DNA from: Micromonospora sp. C95
Lineage (GTDB): Bacteria; Actinomycetota; Actinomycetes; Mycobacteriales; Micromonosporaceae
NCBI RefSeq assembly: GCF_018070465.1
Contig: NZ_JAGPXT010000024.1
Span: 17,564 to 81,563 of the forward strand
DNA: 64,000 bases
Direction: 5' to 3'
Below the pieces are notes generated by a model. The model saw only the letters and a program-made list of their open reading frames with translations. It was not told the origin of the DNA and ran no database searches. Shown here one piece after another: positions 16,437 to 25,911 of this stretch. The position numbers were made by a program, and so were the translations under genes. Within the stretch, counting starts at the first letter, position 1, and the number at the start of each line of letters is the position of its first letter.

Positions 16437-19400
16437 ATGGACCGGCGTCCGGCGATCAAACCGGAACCCGACCTCCGGCAGGTTGACACCGGCCGGGACG
16501 ACAGTTTCGACACGGCGACCGACGGGGACGGTTTCGGTCGGCTAGACACAGGTGCGACCGGGATGACCGGTTCGAGCATCGACACCCTCTACGACCTGGG
16601 ACTACCGCCGGAGGCGCTGACCGACGACGCGGAGGACGCCGAGTTCGACGAGCCGGTGCCCAACGCCGAGCGACTGGTGGCCCAGGCGGTGTCGCTGGCC
16701 GGCGACGACCACGACGCGGCGACCCTGGTGGGCAGGTTCTGGCGGTTCGCGCCGGACGAGGAACTGATCGGGTTCACCGCCGAGGAGATGCTCGACGCCG
16801 CCCGCGCGCACCGGGAACTGGCCCGGCAGCGGGTGCCGGGTGAGTTGAAGCTGCGGATCCACTCGCCCGACGCGGAGCAGCACCACAGCGTCATCGAGAT
16901 CGTCACCGACGACATGCCGTTCCTGGTCGACTCGGTGACCGCCCTGCTCAACACCCACCACCTGGACGTCCACCTGCTGGTGCACCCACTGGTCGTGGTC
17001 CGCCGGGAGCCGTTGGGGCGGCTGGTCGAGGTCGCCGCCGACGTGGAGCCGGACGACGCGATCTCCGGCGACCTGGTGGAGAGCTGGATGCGGATCGAGA
17101 TCGACCCGGTCCGCGACCCGGAGGAGCGGGACAAGCTGCGCCGGGAACTCCAACGGGTGCTGACCGACGTGCGGGAGGCCGTCGAGGACTGGCCGAAGAT
17201 GCGCCAGCGGGCCCTCGCCCTCGCCGACGAGCTGGCCGCCGCGCGGACCAGTGACAACCGGCCGCCGGTGCCGGAGAAGGACATTACCGACTCGGTGGAG
17301 CTGCTGCGCTGGCTCGCGCACGACCACTTCACCTTCCTCGGCTACCGCGAGTACCGGCTGGTGCCGAACTCGGCCGAGGAGGGGCCGGCGTTGGAAGCGG
17401 TGCTCGGCACCGGACTTGGCATCCTGCGTCAGGACTCGCCGGAGGCGCGGGCGCTGTCCTCGATGACGCCCGAGGCGCACGAGAAGGTCACCGAGAAGCG
17501 TCTGCTGATCATCACCAAGGCGAACTCGCGGGCCACCGTGCACCGCTCGGCGTACCTCGACTACATCGGCTTCAAGATTTTCGACGAGAACGGCGAGGTG
17601 GTGGGCGAGCGCCGCTTCCTGGGCCTGTTCTCCACCGCCGCGTACCGGACCAGTGTCCAGGAGCTGCCGGTGGTCCGGCGCAAGGTCGCCGAGGTGCTGG
17701 ACCGGTCGGGCCTGAGCCTGCGCAGCCACTCCGGCAAGGATCTGATGCAGATCCTGGAGACGTACCCGCGCGACGAGCTGTTCCAGATCAAGACCGACGA
17801 CCTGTACCACGCGGTCGTCGGGGTGCTGCGGATGGCCGGTCGCCGGCAGTTGCGGGTGTTCCTGCGCCGGGACGCGTACGGGCGGTTCATCTCCTGTCTG
17901 ATCTACCTGCCCCGGGACCGGTTCACCACCCAGAACCGGCTGCGCATGCAGGACATCCTGCTGCGTGAGCTGAACGGTGTCGGGGTGGACTACACCACCC
18001 GGGTGACCGAGTCGATGCTGGCCCGGGTGCACTTCATCGTGCGTACCGACCCGACGAGCCCGCCCGGCGACATCGACGCCGACCTGCTTGCCGAGGAGTT
18101 GGCCGACGCCACCCGGTTGTGGGACGACGACTACCGGCTGGTGCTGGAGCGCAAGCTCGGTGACGAGCAGGCCAAGCACCTGTTCGGCCGGTACGCCGAC
18201 GCGTTCCCGGAGGGCTACAAGGACGGGCACACGCCGTACGAGGCGATGAAGGACCTGGCCAAGCTGGAGTTGCTGGAGGAGCCCGGCCAGCTGGAGATGC
18301 ACCTGTTCCGCAAGCAGTTGGCGCCGCGTGCCGTGGGTCGGGGTCCGGACGCCGACGAGTCGATGGACGTGCGGTTCAAGGTGTACCGCTACGGCGAGCC
18401 GATGATGCTCTCGGCGGTGCTGCCGGTGCTGCACTCGCTCGGGGTGAAGGTCGTCGACGAGCACCCGTACGAGGTGGAACGGGTCGACGGCCGGATCTGG
18501 CTGTACGACTTCGGGCTGCGACTGCCGGAGGGGCACCAGGAACTGGCCGAGGTGCGCCCGCACGTGGAGAACGCCTTCGCGGCGGCGTGGCGGGGCGAGG
18601 CCGAGGTGGACCGCTTCAACGAGCTGGTCCTGCTCGCCGGCCTCACCTGGCGCCAGGTGGTGGTGCTGCGGGCGTACGCGAAGTATCTGCGGCAGACCGG
18701 CACGGTGTTCTCGCAGGACTACATGGAGTCCACCTTCATCGCGTACCCGCACCTGGCCACGCTGCTGGTGCAGCTGTTCGAGGCGCGGTTCGAGCCGGGC
18801 CCGGTCGGTGCCGAACAGCGCCAGCGGCGCGGTGCCGAACTGGCGGCCGAGATCCGTACCGCGCTCGACGACGTGGCCAGCCTCGACCAGGACCGGATCC
18901 TGCGGTCCTACCTGAACCTGATCCAGGCCACCCTGCGGACCAGCTTCTACCAGCGGCCGGTGGGTGGGCGGCCCAAGCCGTACGTGGCGTTCAAGCTCGA
19001 CCCGCAGGCGATACCCGAGCTGCCCGCGCCGCGACCGAAGTTCGAGATCTTCGTGTACTCGCCCCGGTTCGAGGGTGTGCACCTGCGGTTCGGGCCGGTG
19101 GCCCGGGGCGGCCTGCGCTGGTCCGACCGGCGGGAGGACTTCCGTACCGAGGTGCTCGGCCTGGTCAAGGCGCAGATGGTGAAGAACGCCGTGATCGTGC
19201 CGGTGGGAGCCAAGGGCGGCTTCGTGCTCAAGCAGAAGCCGGGCGACCGGGACGAGGCGGTGACCTGCTACAAGGAGTTCGTCTCGGCGTTGCTGGACGT
19301 CACCGACAACATCGTGGCCGGTGAGATCGTGCCGCCCGACGACGTGGTTCGGCACGACGGCGACGACCCGTACATGGTGGTGGCGGCGGACAAGGGCACC

Positions 19401-21491
19401 GCGACCTTCTCCGACACCGCCAACGAGATCTCGACGGCACACAACTTCTGGCTGGGCGACGCCTTCGCCTCCGGTGGCTCGGCCGGATACGACCACAAGA
19501 AGATGGGCATCACCGCCCGGGGCGCGTGGGAGTCGGTCAAGCGGCACTTCCGGGAGATGGGGCACGATACCCAGAGCCAGGACTTCACCGTGGCCGGAGT
19601 CGGCGACATGTCCGGTGACGTGTTCGGCAACGGCATGCTGCTGTCGGAGCACATCCGGCTGGTGGCCGCCTTCGACCACCGGCACCTCTTCCTGGACCCG
19701 GACCCGGACCCGGCCACCTCGTACGCCGAACGGAAGCGGCTGTTCGAGATGACCCGGTCCACCTGGGAGGACTACAACACCGAGTTGATCTCCGCCGGTG
19801 GCGGGATCTACCCGCGTACGGCGAAGTCGGTGCCGATCTCACCACAGGTCCGTGCCGTGCTCGGGCTCGACGACGACGTCGACCAGCTGAGCCCGCAGGA
19901 GCTGATGAAGGCCATCCTCACCGCGCCTGTCGATCTGTTCTGGAACGGCGGCATCGGCACCTACGTCAAGGCGTCAAGCGAGACCAACGCCCAGGTCGGC
20001 GACAAGTCCAACGACGCGATCCGGGTGGACGGCCGCAGCCTGCGCTGCCGGGTGGTCGGTGAGGGCGGCAACCTCGGCTTCACCCAGCACGGCCGGATCG
20101 AGTACGCCCAGGCGGGCGGCCGGATGTACACCGACTTCATCGACAACGCGGCCGGGGTGGACTGCTCCGACCACGAGGTGAACATCAAGATCCTGCTGAA
20201 CACCGCGGTCGCCGACGGCGAGCTGACCATTCCCGAGCGGGACGAGCTGCTCGCCCGGATGACCGACGAGGTCGCGGAGCTGGTGCTGCGGGACAACTAC
20301 GACCAGGCTCGGGCGATCAACAACTCCCAGGCCCAGGCGACCTCGTTGCTTCCGGTGCACCGGCGGATGATCACGGAGCTGGAGCGAGCCGGCGTGCTGG
20401 ACCGGTCGCTTGAGGCGCTGCCGCCGGACGAGGAACTGGCGGTACGCACCGAGTCCGGACTGACCGCGCCGGAGTTCGCCGTGCTGTTGGCGTACGTGAA
20501 GATCGCCCTGGAGAAGGAGATCCTCACCGACACGCTGCCCGACGAGGGGTGGACCGGCGAGGTGCTGGTCAACTACTTCCCGACGCCGATGCGGCAGCGG
20601 TTCGCCGACCGGATGAACCGGCACCGGTTGCGTCGCGACATCGTGACCACGGTGCTGGTCAACGAGGCGATCAACCGGGGCGGGATCTCGTTCGTCTTCC
20701 GGGTGGTGGAGGAGACCGCCGCCACGGCGGCCGACGTGATCCGGGCGTACGTGGTGGTTCGTGAGGTCTTCGGACTGCGCGAGCTGTGGGACGCGGTCGA
20801 GACGCTGGACAACCGGATCGATCCGGAATTGCAGACGAACGTCTACCTGGACACCCGACGGCTGCTCGACCGGGCGGTCCGGTGGCTGGTGACCAACCGC
20901 CGCTCGCCGATCGACGTGCCGGCGGAGATCGCCCGACTGCGGGACGGGATCGCCCGGCTGCTGCCCCGGATGGAGACGCTGTTCTACGGCAGCGAGCGCG
21001 AGTCGATCGCGGCGCACATCGACTCCATGACCGAGCGTGGGGTGCCGCGGGAGCTGGCCGAGCGCAGTACCCGACTGATGTACAGCTTCGGCCTGCTGGA
21101 CGTCGTCGAGACCGCCGCGAGCGCCGGGCGGGACGTGGGCGAGGTAGCCTCGATCTACTTCGTGCTCTCCGACCGGTTCCGGGTGGACTCGTTGCTGTCG
21201 AAGATCTCCCTGCTGCCGCGCGAGGACCGGTGGCAGACGCTGGCGAGGATGGCATTGCGGTACGACCTGTACGCCGCGCTCGCCGCACTCACCGCGGAGG
21301 TGCTGGACTCCACGCCGGGCGACCTGCCGCCGCAGGAGCGGGTCCAGCAGTGGGAGCAGTCGAACGCCACCTCGATCCACCGCGCCGAACGGGCGATGGG
21401 TGAGTTCGACGAGTCCCGCGCGGACCTGGCGGCCCTGTCGGTGCTGCTGCGCCAGATCCGCACCCTGGTCCGGACCTCCGCCGCCAGCTGA
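16437..21491 (+). CDS. gdh: Large NAD-dependent glutamate dehydrogenase
   Basis: 1684 residues, the giant NAD-GDH type of Streptomyces and Mycobacterium that oxidatively deaminates glutamate to 2-oxoglutarate. The N-terminal ~700 residues hold ACT-like regulatory domains (for example MPFLVDSVTALLNTHHLDVH). The catalytic part includes GPVARGGLRWSDRREDFRTE, NAVIVPVGAKGGFVLKQ and the Rossmann region VVGEGGNLGFTQHGRIEYA. ATG 16437 is chosen over GTG 16428 because GGGGAG sits 8 nt before it. The gene is monocistronic: divergent from the PBP gene and closed by a long inverted repeat. A perfect palindrome lies immediately upstream. Confidence 0.96.
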   Translation: MDRRPAIKPEPDLRQVDTGRDDSFDTATDGDGFGRLDTGATGMTGSSIDTLYDLGLPPEALTDDAEDAEFDEPVPNAERLVAQAVSLAGDDHDAATLVGRFWRFAPDEELIGFTAEEMLDAARAHRELARQRVPGELKLRIHSPDAEQHHSVIEIVTDDMPFLVDSVTALLNTHHLDVHLLVHPLVVVRREPLGRLVEVAADVEPDDAISGDLVESWMRIEIDPVRDPEERDKLRRELQRVLTDVREAVEDWPKMRQRALALADELAAARTSDNRPPVPEKDITDSVELLRWLAHDHFTFLGYREYRLVPNSAEEGPALEAVLGTGLGILRQDSPEARALSSMTPEAHEKVTEKRLLIITKANSRATVHRSAYLDYIGFKIFDENGEVVGERRFLGLFSTAAYRTSVQELPVVRRKVAEVLDRSGLSLRSHSGKDLMQILETYPRDELFQIKTDDLYHAVVGVLRMAGRRQLRVFLRRDAYGRFISCLIYLPRDRFTTQNRLRMQDILLRELNGVGVDYTTRVTESMLARVHFIVRTDPTSPPGDIDADLLAEELADATRLWDDDYRLVLERKLGDEQAKHLFGRYADAFPEGYKDGHTPYEAMKDLAKLELLEEPGQLEMHLFRKQLAPRAVGRGPDADESMDVRFKVYRYGEPMMLSAVLPVLHSLGVKVVDEHPYEVERVDGRIWLYDFGLRLPEGHQELAEVRPHVENAFAAAWRGEAEVDRFNELVLLAGLTWRQVVVLRAYAKYLRQTGTVFSQDYMESTFIAYPHLATLLVQLFEARFEPGPVGAEQRQRRGAELAAEIRTALDDVASLDQDRILRSYLNLIQATLRTSFYQRPVGGRPKPYVAFKLDPQAIPELPAPRPKFEIFVYSPRFEGVHLRFGPVARGGLRWSDRREDFRTEVLGLVKAQMVKNAVIVPVGAKGGFVLKQKPGDRDEAVTCYKEFVSALLDVTDNIVAGEIVPPDDVVRHDGDDPYMVVAADKGTATFSDTANEISTAHNFWLGDAFASGGSAGYDHKKMGITARGAWESVKRHFREMGHDTQSQDFTVAGVGDMSGDVFGNGMLLSEHIRLVAAFDHRHLFLDPDPDPATSYAERKRLFEMTRSTWEDYNTELISAGGGIYPRTAKSVPISPQVRAVLGLDDDVDQLSPQELMKAILTAPVDLFWNGGIGTYVKASSETNAQVGDKSNDAIRVDGRSLRCRVVGEGGNLGFTQHGRIEYAQAGGRMYTDFIDNAAGVDCSDHEVNIKILLNTAVADGELTIPERDELLARMTDEVAELVLRDNYDQARAINNSQAQATSLLPVHRRMITELERAGVLDRSLEALPPDEELAVRTESGLTAPEFAVLLAYVKIALEKEILTDTLPDEGWTGEVLVNYFPTPMRQRFADRMNRHRLRRDIVTTVLVNEAINRGGISFVFRVVEETAATAADVIRAYVVVREVFGLRELWDAVETLDNRIDPELQTNVYLDTRRLLDRAVRWLVTNRRSPIDVPAEIARLRDGIARLLPRMETLFYGSERESIAAHIDSMTERGVPRELAERSTRLMYSFGLLDVVETAASAGRDVGEVASIYFVLSDRFRVDSLLSKISLLPREDRWQTLARMALRYDLYAALAALTAEVLDSTPGDLPPQERVQQWEQSNATSIHRAERAMGEFDESRADLAALSVLLRQIRTLVRTSAAS

Positions 21492-21505
21492 CGCCTCGCC
21501 CTTCG

Positions 21506-21576
21506 CGATCATGCAGTTGTGGCGCGCCGAACGCCTGGGTACACGGCTTTCGTTCGGTGCCACAACTGCATGATCG
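21506..21576. repeat. Dispersed inverted repeat, copy 2
   Basis: 18-bp perfect arms (CGATCATGCAGTTGTGGC) matching the element at 954-1023, with an extra inner pairing (CCGAACG/CGTTCGG). It sits between convergent gdh and sortase genes. Confidence 0.92.
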
Positions 21577-21594
21577 GCGTGTGCGGGACAGGGG

Positions 21595-22296
21595 TCAGGG
21601 CGTGAGGGAGGCGAAGACGATCACGTTGTCGGGGTAGTCGCCGGTGGCCTCGTCGAACTGGCCGCCGCAGGTGACCACCCGCAGTCCCGGGCGGTCGCTG
21701 GGTCCGTACACCTGCTCGGTGGGGAAGGCGTCCTTCGGGTACGCGGCCACCGAGTCCACCCGGAAGGTCGCCGTCCGGCCGTCGGCCCGTTCGACGCTCA
21801 CGGTGTCGCCGGGTTGCAGGGCGCCGAGCGAGAAGAAGACGGCGGGACCGATCGCGGCCGAGTCCACGTGTCCGACGATGACGGAGTTGCCCGGCTCCCC
21901 CGGGCTCGGGCCGGGCTCGTACCAACCGGCGAGCAGCGCCTGGTCGAGCGGCGGCACCTGGACGGTGCCGTCGGGGTTGGTGCCGAGCGCCATGATGCCG
22001 GCGCGGACTCCGATGCGGGGAATGTCGATCCTGGTGGGCGCGGCCCGGGGGAGTCCGGCGGGTACCCGCCGCGCGCCGTCGAGGTCGGCCTCGGCGAACG
22101 GACCGTTCGGGGACGGCTGGTTCGTACCCGCCACGGGCTGTGGTGGACGCACCGAGTCGGTGGTCTTCAACGACGCGCCGACGAGCCCGGAGCCCGTCAT
22201 GGCGAGCAGGACGACGACGGCGGTGCCGACGGCACGCCACGGTCCACCGTGACGGCCGCCGGCCCGTCTCGTCGTCGCGTCAGGCCGCGAACTCAT
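21595..22296 (-). CDS. Class F sortase
   Basis: 233 residues: a cytoplasmic Arg-rich start, a membrane segment at about 22-42, a Pro-rich linker and a sortase domain from about 85. The catalytic His is in VIVGHVDSA and the Cys in VVTCGGQFD, followed by DYPDNVIVF, the class F ending. No arginine follows the cysteine, whereas sortases normally use one there. The start codon lies inside the 3' end of the upstream surface-protein gene (17-bp overlap), so they are coupled and form an enzyme-substrate pair. It would join the surface protein to cell wall or lipid II. Confidence 0.9.
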   Translation of the reverse strand: MSSRPDATTRRAGGRHGGPWRAVGTAVVVLLAMTGSGLVGASLKTTDSVRPPQPVAGTNQPSPNGPFAEADLDGARRVPAGLPRAAPTRIDIPRIGVRAGIMALGTNPDGTVQVPPLDQALLAGWYEPGPSPGEPGNSVIVGHVDSAAIGPAVFFSLGALQPGDTVSVERADGRTATFRVDSVAAYPKDAFPTEQVYGPSDRPGLRVVTCGGQFDEATGDYPDNVIVFASLTP

Positions 22297-23368
22297 CGAC
22301 CCGACGACGGCGCATCAGCACGAGGCCACCGAGGGCGGCCGCGCCGACCAGGCTCGCTCCGGCGGCGGCCAGACCACGGTCGGCGCCGGTGGCGATGCCA
22401 CCGTCACCGCCGTCGACCCCACCGTTCGGCAGGACGACCAGCTCGCCCGTGCCGCAGGAGCCCTCCAGCTTGTACGTGCCGGGCTTGGCGTCCTCGGCAA
22501 CCTGGGCCTCGCCGTAGTAGACGAAGTCCTTCTTGTGCTCCCAGCTGTCGCCCTTGCCACGCTCGTCGGCCGCCCAGTCGCGCTTGCCGGACCATTCCTC
22601 GCTCTCGCCCGACTCGCCGGACCATTCCTCGCGCTCGCCCGACTCGCCGGACCATTCCTCGCGCTCGCCCGACTCGCCGGACCATTCGCTCTTGCCGGAC
22701 CATTCGCTCTCGCCCGACTCGCCGGACCAGTCGTCCTTGCCGGACCACTCGCGCTCGTCCGACTCGCCGGAGTCGTCCTTGCCGGACCAGTCGTGCTCGG
22801 CGGAGTCCGAGCCGTTCTCGTGCCCGGACCAGCCGCCGGTGGACTTCTCGTCGGCCGAGTCGCTCTCCTCGGCCTGGTCCTTCCAGTCCTTCTTGTCCTT
22901 CTTGTCGTGGTCCTTCGAGTCGCCACCCTCGGCGTCCTGGGCGTGCTCCTCGCCCTTCCAGTCGTCGCGGGCGTCCGCCGCGCCGCCGCCCCAACCGCTG
23001 CCGGACTCGGCCTCGGCGGGCTGCGAACGTTCGTGGCCGGACCAGCCCTCGCGGTCCGCGCCTTCGGCGGCGCCGTTCTCCTCGCGCCAGTCCTTGTGGT
23101 CGCCCCGCGAACCGCCGTCGCGAGCCGGTTCGAGCTTCACCTTCCCGGTGACCTTGGACCAGACGAAGGGGTGCTCCTGCTCCTCGGGGCAGATCTGCAC
23201 GAGCTTGACCTCTTCGCCGGCCTTGACGGCGTGCGGCTTGGCGAAGACCTTGCCCTCATCCGTCTGTGGTTGGCCGTCGGCGTACGCGGCCCCCGGCGCG
23301 AACACCAGCAGGGAAGCGCTGCCGAGGGCAGCACCCGCAACCACCTTCCCCAGCATCTTCTTAGCCAT
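22280..23368 (-). CDS. Repeat-rich secreted protein, probable sortase substrate
   Basis: 362 residues. The signal peptide MAKKMLGKVV...APGAAYA is followed by a short N-terminal domain (residues 30-75), a long highly charged Gly/Ser/Glu/Lys/Trp-rich region with EEWSGESGER-type tandem repeats (about 120-265), a compact segment YYGEAQVAEDAKPGTYKLEGSCG, then LPNGG at 313-317, a Gly-rich spacer, a hydrophobic segment (333-352) and RRRR near the end. This is the architecture of a cell-wall sorting signal, with LPNGG in place of LPxTG. Start: ATG 23368, with a GTG at 23380 as alternative. The sortase follows with overlap. The function of the repeat region is unknown. Confidence 0.82.
   Translation of the reverse strand: MAKKMLGKVVAGAALGSASLLVFAPGAAYADGQPQTDEGKVFAKPHAVKAGEEVKLVQICPEEQEHPFVWSKVTGKVKLEPARDGGSRGDHKDWREENGAAEGADREGWSGHERSQPAEAESGSGWGGGAADARDDWKGEEHAQDAEGGDSKDHDKKDKKDWKDQAEESDSADEKSTGGWSGHENGSDSAEHDWSGKDDSGESDEREWSGKDDWSGESGESEWSGKSEWSGESGEREEWSGESGEREEWSGESGESEEWSGKRDWAADERGKGDSWEHKKDFVYYGEAQVAEDAKPGTYKLEGSCGTGELVVLPNGGVDGGDGGIATGADRGLAAAGASLVGAAALGGLVLMRRRRVDEFAA
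22591..22680. repeat. 30-bp tandem repeat, 3 units, coding
   Basis: Units at 22591, 22621 and 22651 are nearly identical and in frame, encoding 10-residue EEWSGESGE-type repeats; degenerate shorter units continue to about 22800. No spacers, so not a CRISPR. Confidence 0.9.
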
Positions 23369-23902
23369 GACCTGTGTCACTCCATCCCTGTTGTCCTGCG
23401 GCCGGCAACAACCGAGCCAGAACTGACGTTAGACCGTTTCATGACTTATGCAGGGAAAAATTCGTGTTCTGCCATTAGTTCGGTATGCCGGCTTCGGCCT
23501 CGGTCACTCGCCCGGGGAATGCCACCCTGTCCGTCTTTCGGGCGGTGGCCGGACCGTTGGCCAGGTGGCTCGCGGGCGCGACCATCGGAGACGGTGCGGC
23601 TTTTGTCCCGGTAGTCTTTCGAAAGCATCGAACCATTGCCATGGAAGCGCTCCCATGCAAGAATCGCTGCACGCGGTGAGCAGAGCCACACCGCGTAGGC
23701 AGGTGTCGAGGGCATCCGGTTCGCCGGGACGACCACCTGGCCGCCGACCGGTGACGCCGGTCGTCGCACCACCACCAACGCCCGTCCGGGTCGGGCGCTC
23801 CCGAAGAATCCCGTTGGCACCGGCGGCCGTCCGCGCAGGACGTCCCTCGGGCCACGTGCCGGGCCGTACGCGGATCCGGTCTCGCCCAAGGAGATCAGTG
23901 GC
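23369..23902. other. Divergent promoter region of sortase operon and cellulase
   Basis: 534 bp without a convincing gene. It contains a 10-bp palindrome CTTTCGAAAG (23616-23625) and a CebR-like box (23642-23655), both on the cellulase side. Small ORFs here lack ribosome sites and family features. Confidence 0.7.
23642..23655. promoter_or_regulatory. CebR/CelR-type operator
   Basis: TGGAAGCGCTCCCA matches the 14-bp box TGGGAGCGCTCCCA bound by CebR (Streptomyces) and CelR (Thermobifida) at 13 of 14 positions. It lies about 250 bp upstream of a cellulase, so cellobiose-induced control is expected. Confidence 0.8.
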
Positions 23903-25711
23903 ATGAATGTGTGGAGAAGGCTGTCCGGTCGACGCCGGGCCGTCGCGCTGGCCGGCGCGAGCGCGCTGGTCGCGGGCGGTTTGGTGACGCTACCGGTGAC
24001 CGCGGCGCACGCGGCGACGCAGTGCGACGTGACGTACACGACGAACGACTGGCAGGGCGGGTTCACCGCCAACGTGACCATCAGGAACGTCGGCGACGCG
24101 CTCAGCAACTGGACGCTCGGCTTCACGTTCCCCAACGCCAACCAGCGTCTCGTTCAGGGCTGGTCGGCCCGGTGGAGCCAGTCGGGCCGGAACGTGACCG
24201 CGCAGAACGAGTCGTGGAACGGCAACCTGGCCACCGGTGCCAGCACCAACATCGGCTTCAACGGCTCGTGGAGCGGCAGCAACCCCAAGCCCACCTCGTT
24301 CACCGTCAACGGAGTGGCCTGCAACGGCGGCACGCCGCCGACCAGCACCCCGCCGACCAGTACGCCGCCCACCAGTACCCCGCCGACCAGCACGCCGCCG
24401 ACCAGTACCCCGCCGACCAGCACTCCGCCGACCAGCCCGCCGCCGCCCGGCACCAGGGTGGACAACCCGTACCTGAACGCCCAGGGCTACGTGAACCCGG
24501 AGTGGAAGGCCAAGGCCGAGTCGGTCACCGGTGGCAGCCGGGTGTCGAACACCCCGACCGCGGTCTGGATCGACCGGATCGCGGCGATCGAGGGTACCGA
24601 CAACAGCCAGTCCAACGGTCCGATGGGGATCCGCGACCACCTGGACGAGGCGCTGGAGCAGGACGCCGACTACATCCAGTTCGTCATCTACAACCTGCCC
24701 GGCCGCGACTGCGCGGCGCTCGCCTCCAACGGTGAGCTTCAGGCGGACGAGCTGCCGAAGTACAAGGCCGAGTACATCGACCCGATCGCGGCGATCCAGG
24801 GTGACCCGAAGTACCGCAACATCAGGATCATCAACGTCATCGAGGTCGACTCGCTGCCGAACCTGGTGACCAACACCAGCGGCAACGCGGGCGGCACCGT
24901 GATGTGTGACACGGTCAAGGCCAACGGCGCGTACGTGCAGGGTGTCGGCTACGCCCTGGCTCAGCTGGGCGCCTTCTCGAACGTCTACAACTACGTCGAC
25001 GCCGCTCACCACGGCTGGATCGGCTGGGACAGCAACTTCACCCCGACCGCCCAGATCCTGAAGGAGGCCGCGACGGCCTCCGGCAGCACCGTCAACCACG
25101 TGCACGGCTTCATCGTCAACACCGCGAACTACTCGGCGACCATCGAGCCGTATGTGAAGATCACCGACTCGGTGAACGGCCAGTCGGTGCGGCAGTCCGA
25201 CTGGATCGACTGGAACCAGTACAACGACGAGCAGAGCTTCGCCCAGGCGTTCCGCCAGGAACTGGTCGGGCAGGGCTTCCCCAGCGGCATCGGCATGCTG
25301 ATCGACACCTCCCGTAACGGCTGGGGCGGCTCCGAGCGGCCCACCGCTGCGGGCCCGACGACCAGCGTGAACGCCTACGTGGAGGGTGGCCGGGTCGACC
25401 GCCGCATCCACCCTGGCAACTGGTGCAACCAGTCCGGTGCTGGCCTGGGCGAGCGTCCGAAGGCGGCCCCGGCGTCCGGCATCGACGCGTACGTCTGGAT
25501 CAAGCCCCCGGGCGAGTCGGACGGCTCCAGCAGCGAGATCCCGAACAACGACGGCAAGGGCTTCGACCGGATGTGCGACCCGACCTACACCGGCAACGAC
25601 CGCAACGGCAACAGCATGAGCGGTGCCCTGGCGGACGCCCCGATCTCGGGCGCCTGGTTCCCGGCACAGTTCGCCGAGCTGATGGCCAACGCCTACCCGC
25701 CGCTGTCCTGA
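23903..25711 (+). CDS. Secreted CBM2-GH6 cellulase (cellobiohydrolase type)
   Basis: 602 residues. The signal peptide has a twin-Arg-like start (RRLSGRRR) and ends at AAHAAT. Residues ~38-135 form a family 2 cellulose-binding module (CDVTYTTNDWQGGF, conserved Trp). A linker of six PPTST units plus PPTSP follows, then a GH6 domain from about 175: YNLPGRDCAALASNGEL holds the acid catalyst, and NYVDAAHHGWIGWDSN and WIKPPGESDG complete the signature. The long loops around NHVHGFIVNTANYS suggest an enclosed tunnel, so an exo-acting enzyme releasing cellobiose. AAGGAG is 9 nt before the ATG. It is preceded by a CebR-type box and followed by a strong terminator. Confidence 0.95.
   Translation: MNVWRRLSGRRRAVALAGASALVAGGLVTLPVTAAHAATQCDVTYTTNDWQGGFTANVTIRNVGDALSNWTLGFTFPNANQRLVQGWSARWSQSGRNVTAQNESWNGNLATGASTNIGFNGSWSGSNPKPTSFTVNGVACNGGTPPTSTPPTSTPPTSTPPTSTPPTSTPPTSTPPTSPPPPGTRVDNPYLNAQGYVNPEWKAKAESVTGGSRVSNTPTAVWIDRIAAIEGTDNSQSNGPMGIRDHLDEALEQDADYIQFVIYNLPGRDCAALASNGELQADELPKYKAEYIDPIAAIQGDPKYRNIRIINVIEVDSLPNLVTNTSGNAGGTVMCDTVKANGAYVQGVGYALAQLGAFSNVYNYVDAAHHGWIGWDSNFTPTAQILKEAATASGSTVNHVHGFIVNTANYSATIEPYVKITDSVNGQSVRQSDWIDWNQYNDEQSFAQAFRQELVGQGFPSGIGMLIDTSRNGWGGSERPTAAGPTTSVNAYVEGGRVDRRIHPGNWCNQSGAGLGERPKAAPASGIDAYVWIKPPGESDGSSSEIPNNDGKGFDRMCDPTYTGNDRNGNSMSGALADAPISGAWFPAQFAELMANAYPPLS
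24335..24439. repeat. 15-bp tandem repeat encoding the cellulase linker
   Basis: Seven in-frame units of the CCGCCGACCAGCACC type encode the Pro-Thr linker; third bases vary, suggesting selection on the protein. Confidence 0.9.
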
Positions 25712-25769
25712 CGGACACAGGCACACCCGCCGCCGACAGTAGGTGAGGCGCTGCGGCGGCAGGTCACCC

Positions 25770-25808
25770 GGGCCCCTGGTCCGACCGCACCGGTCGGACC
25801 AGGGGCCC
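25770..25808. terminator. Bidirectional terminator after the cellulase
   Basis: A 17-bp perfect stem beginning GGGCCCCTGGTCC with a 5-nt loop, between the cellulase stop and the convergent gene at 25912. Confidence 0.85.
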
Positions 25809-25911
25809 CTCGCGCCGCCTGCGCCACGGTTGCCGTCACCCGCCCGGCGACGTCGGTACGCCGCAACCGGCTACCGCCGCCTTGGTGGGGGCGCACCGGG
25901 GCACGGGCGGA

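Noticed and set aside
16602..19685. 1027-codon minus-strand ORF inside gdh
   Set aside because: Antisense shadow of the glutamate dehydrogenase; amino-acid composition (His/Arg/Val-rich) is typical of such artefacts.
22591..22800. CRISPR-like repeats
   Set aside because: Tandem 30-bp units without spacers, in frame within a secreted protein.
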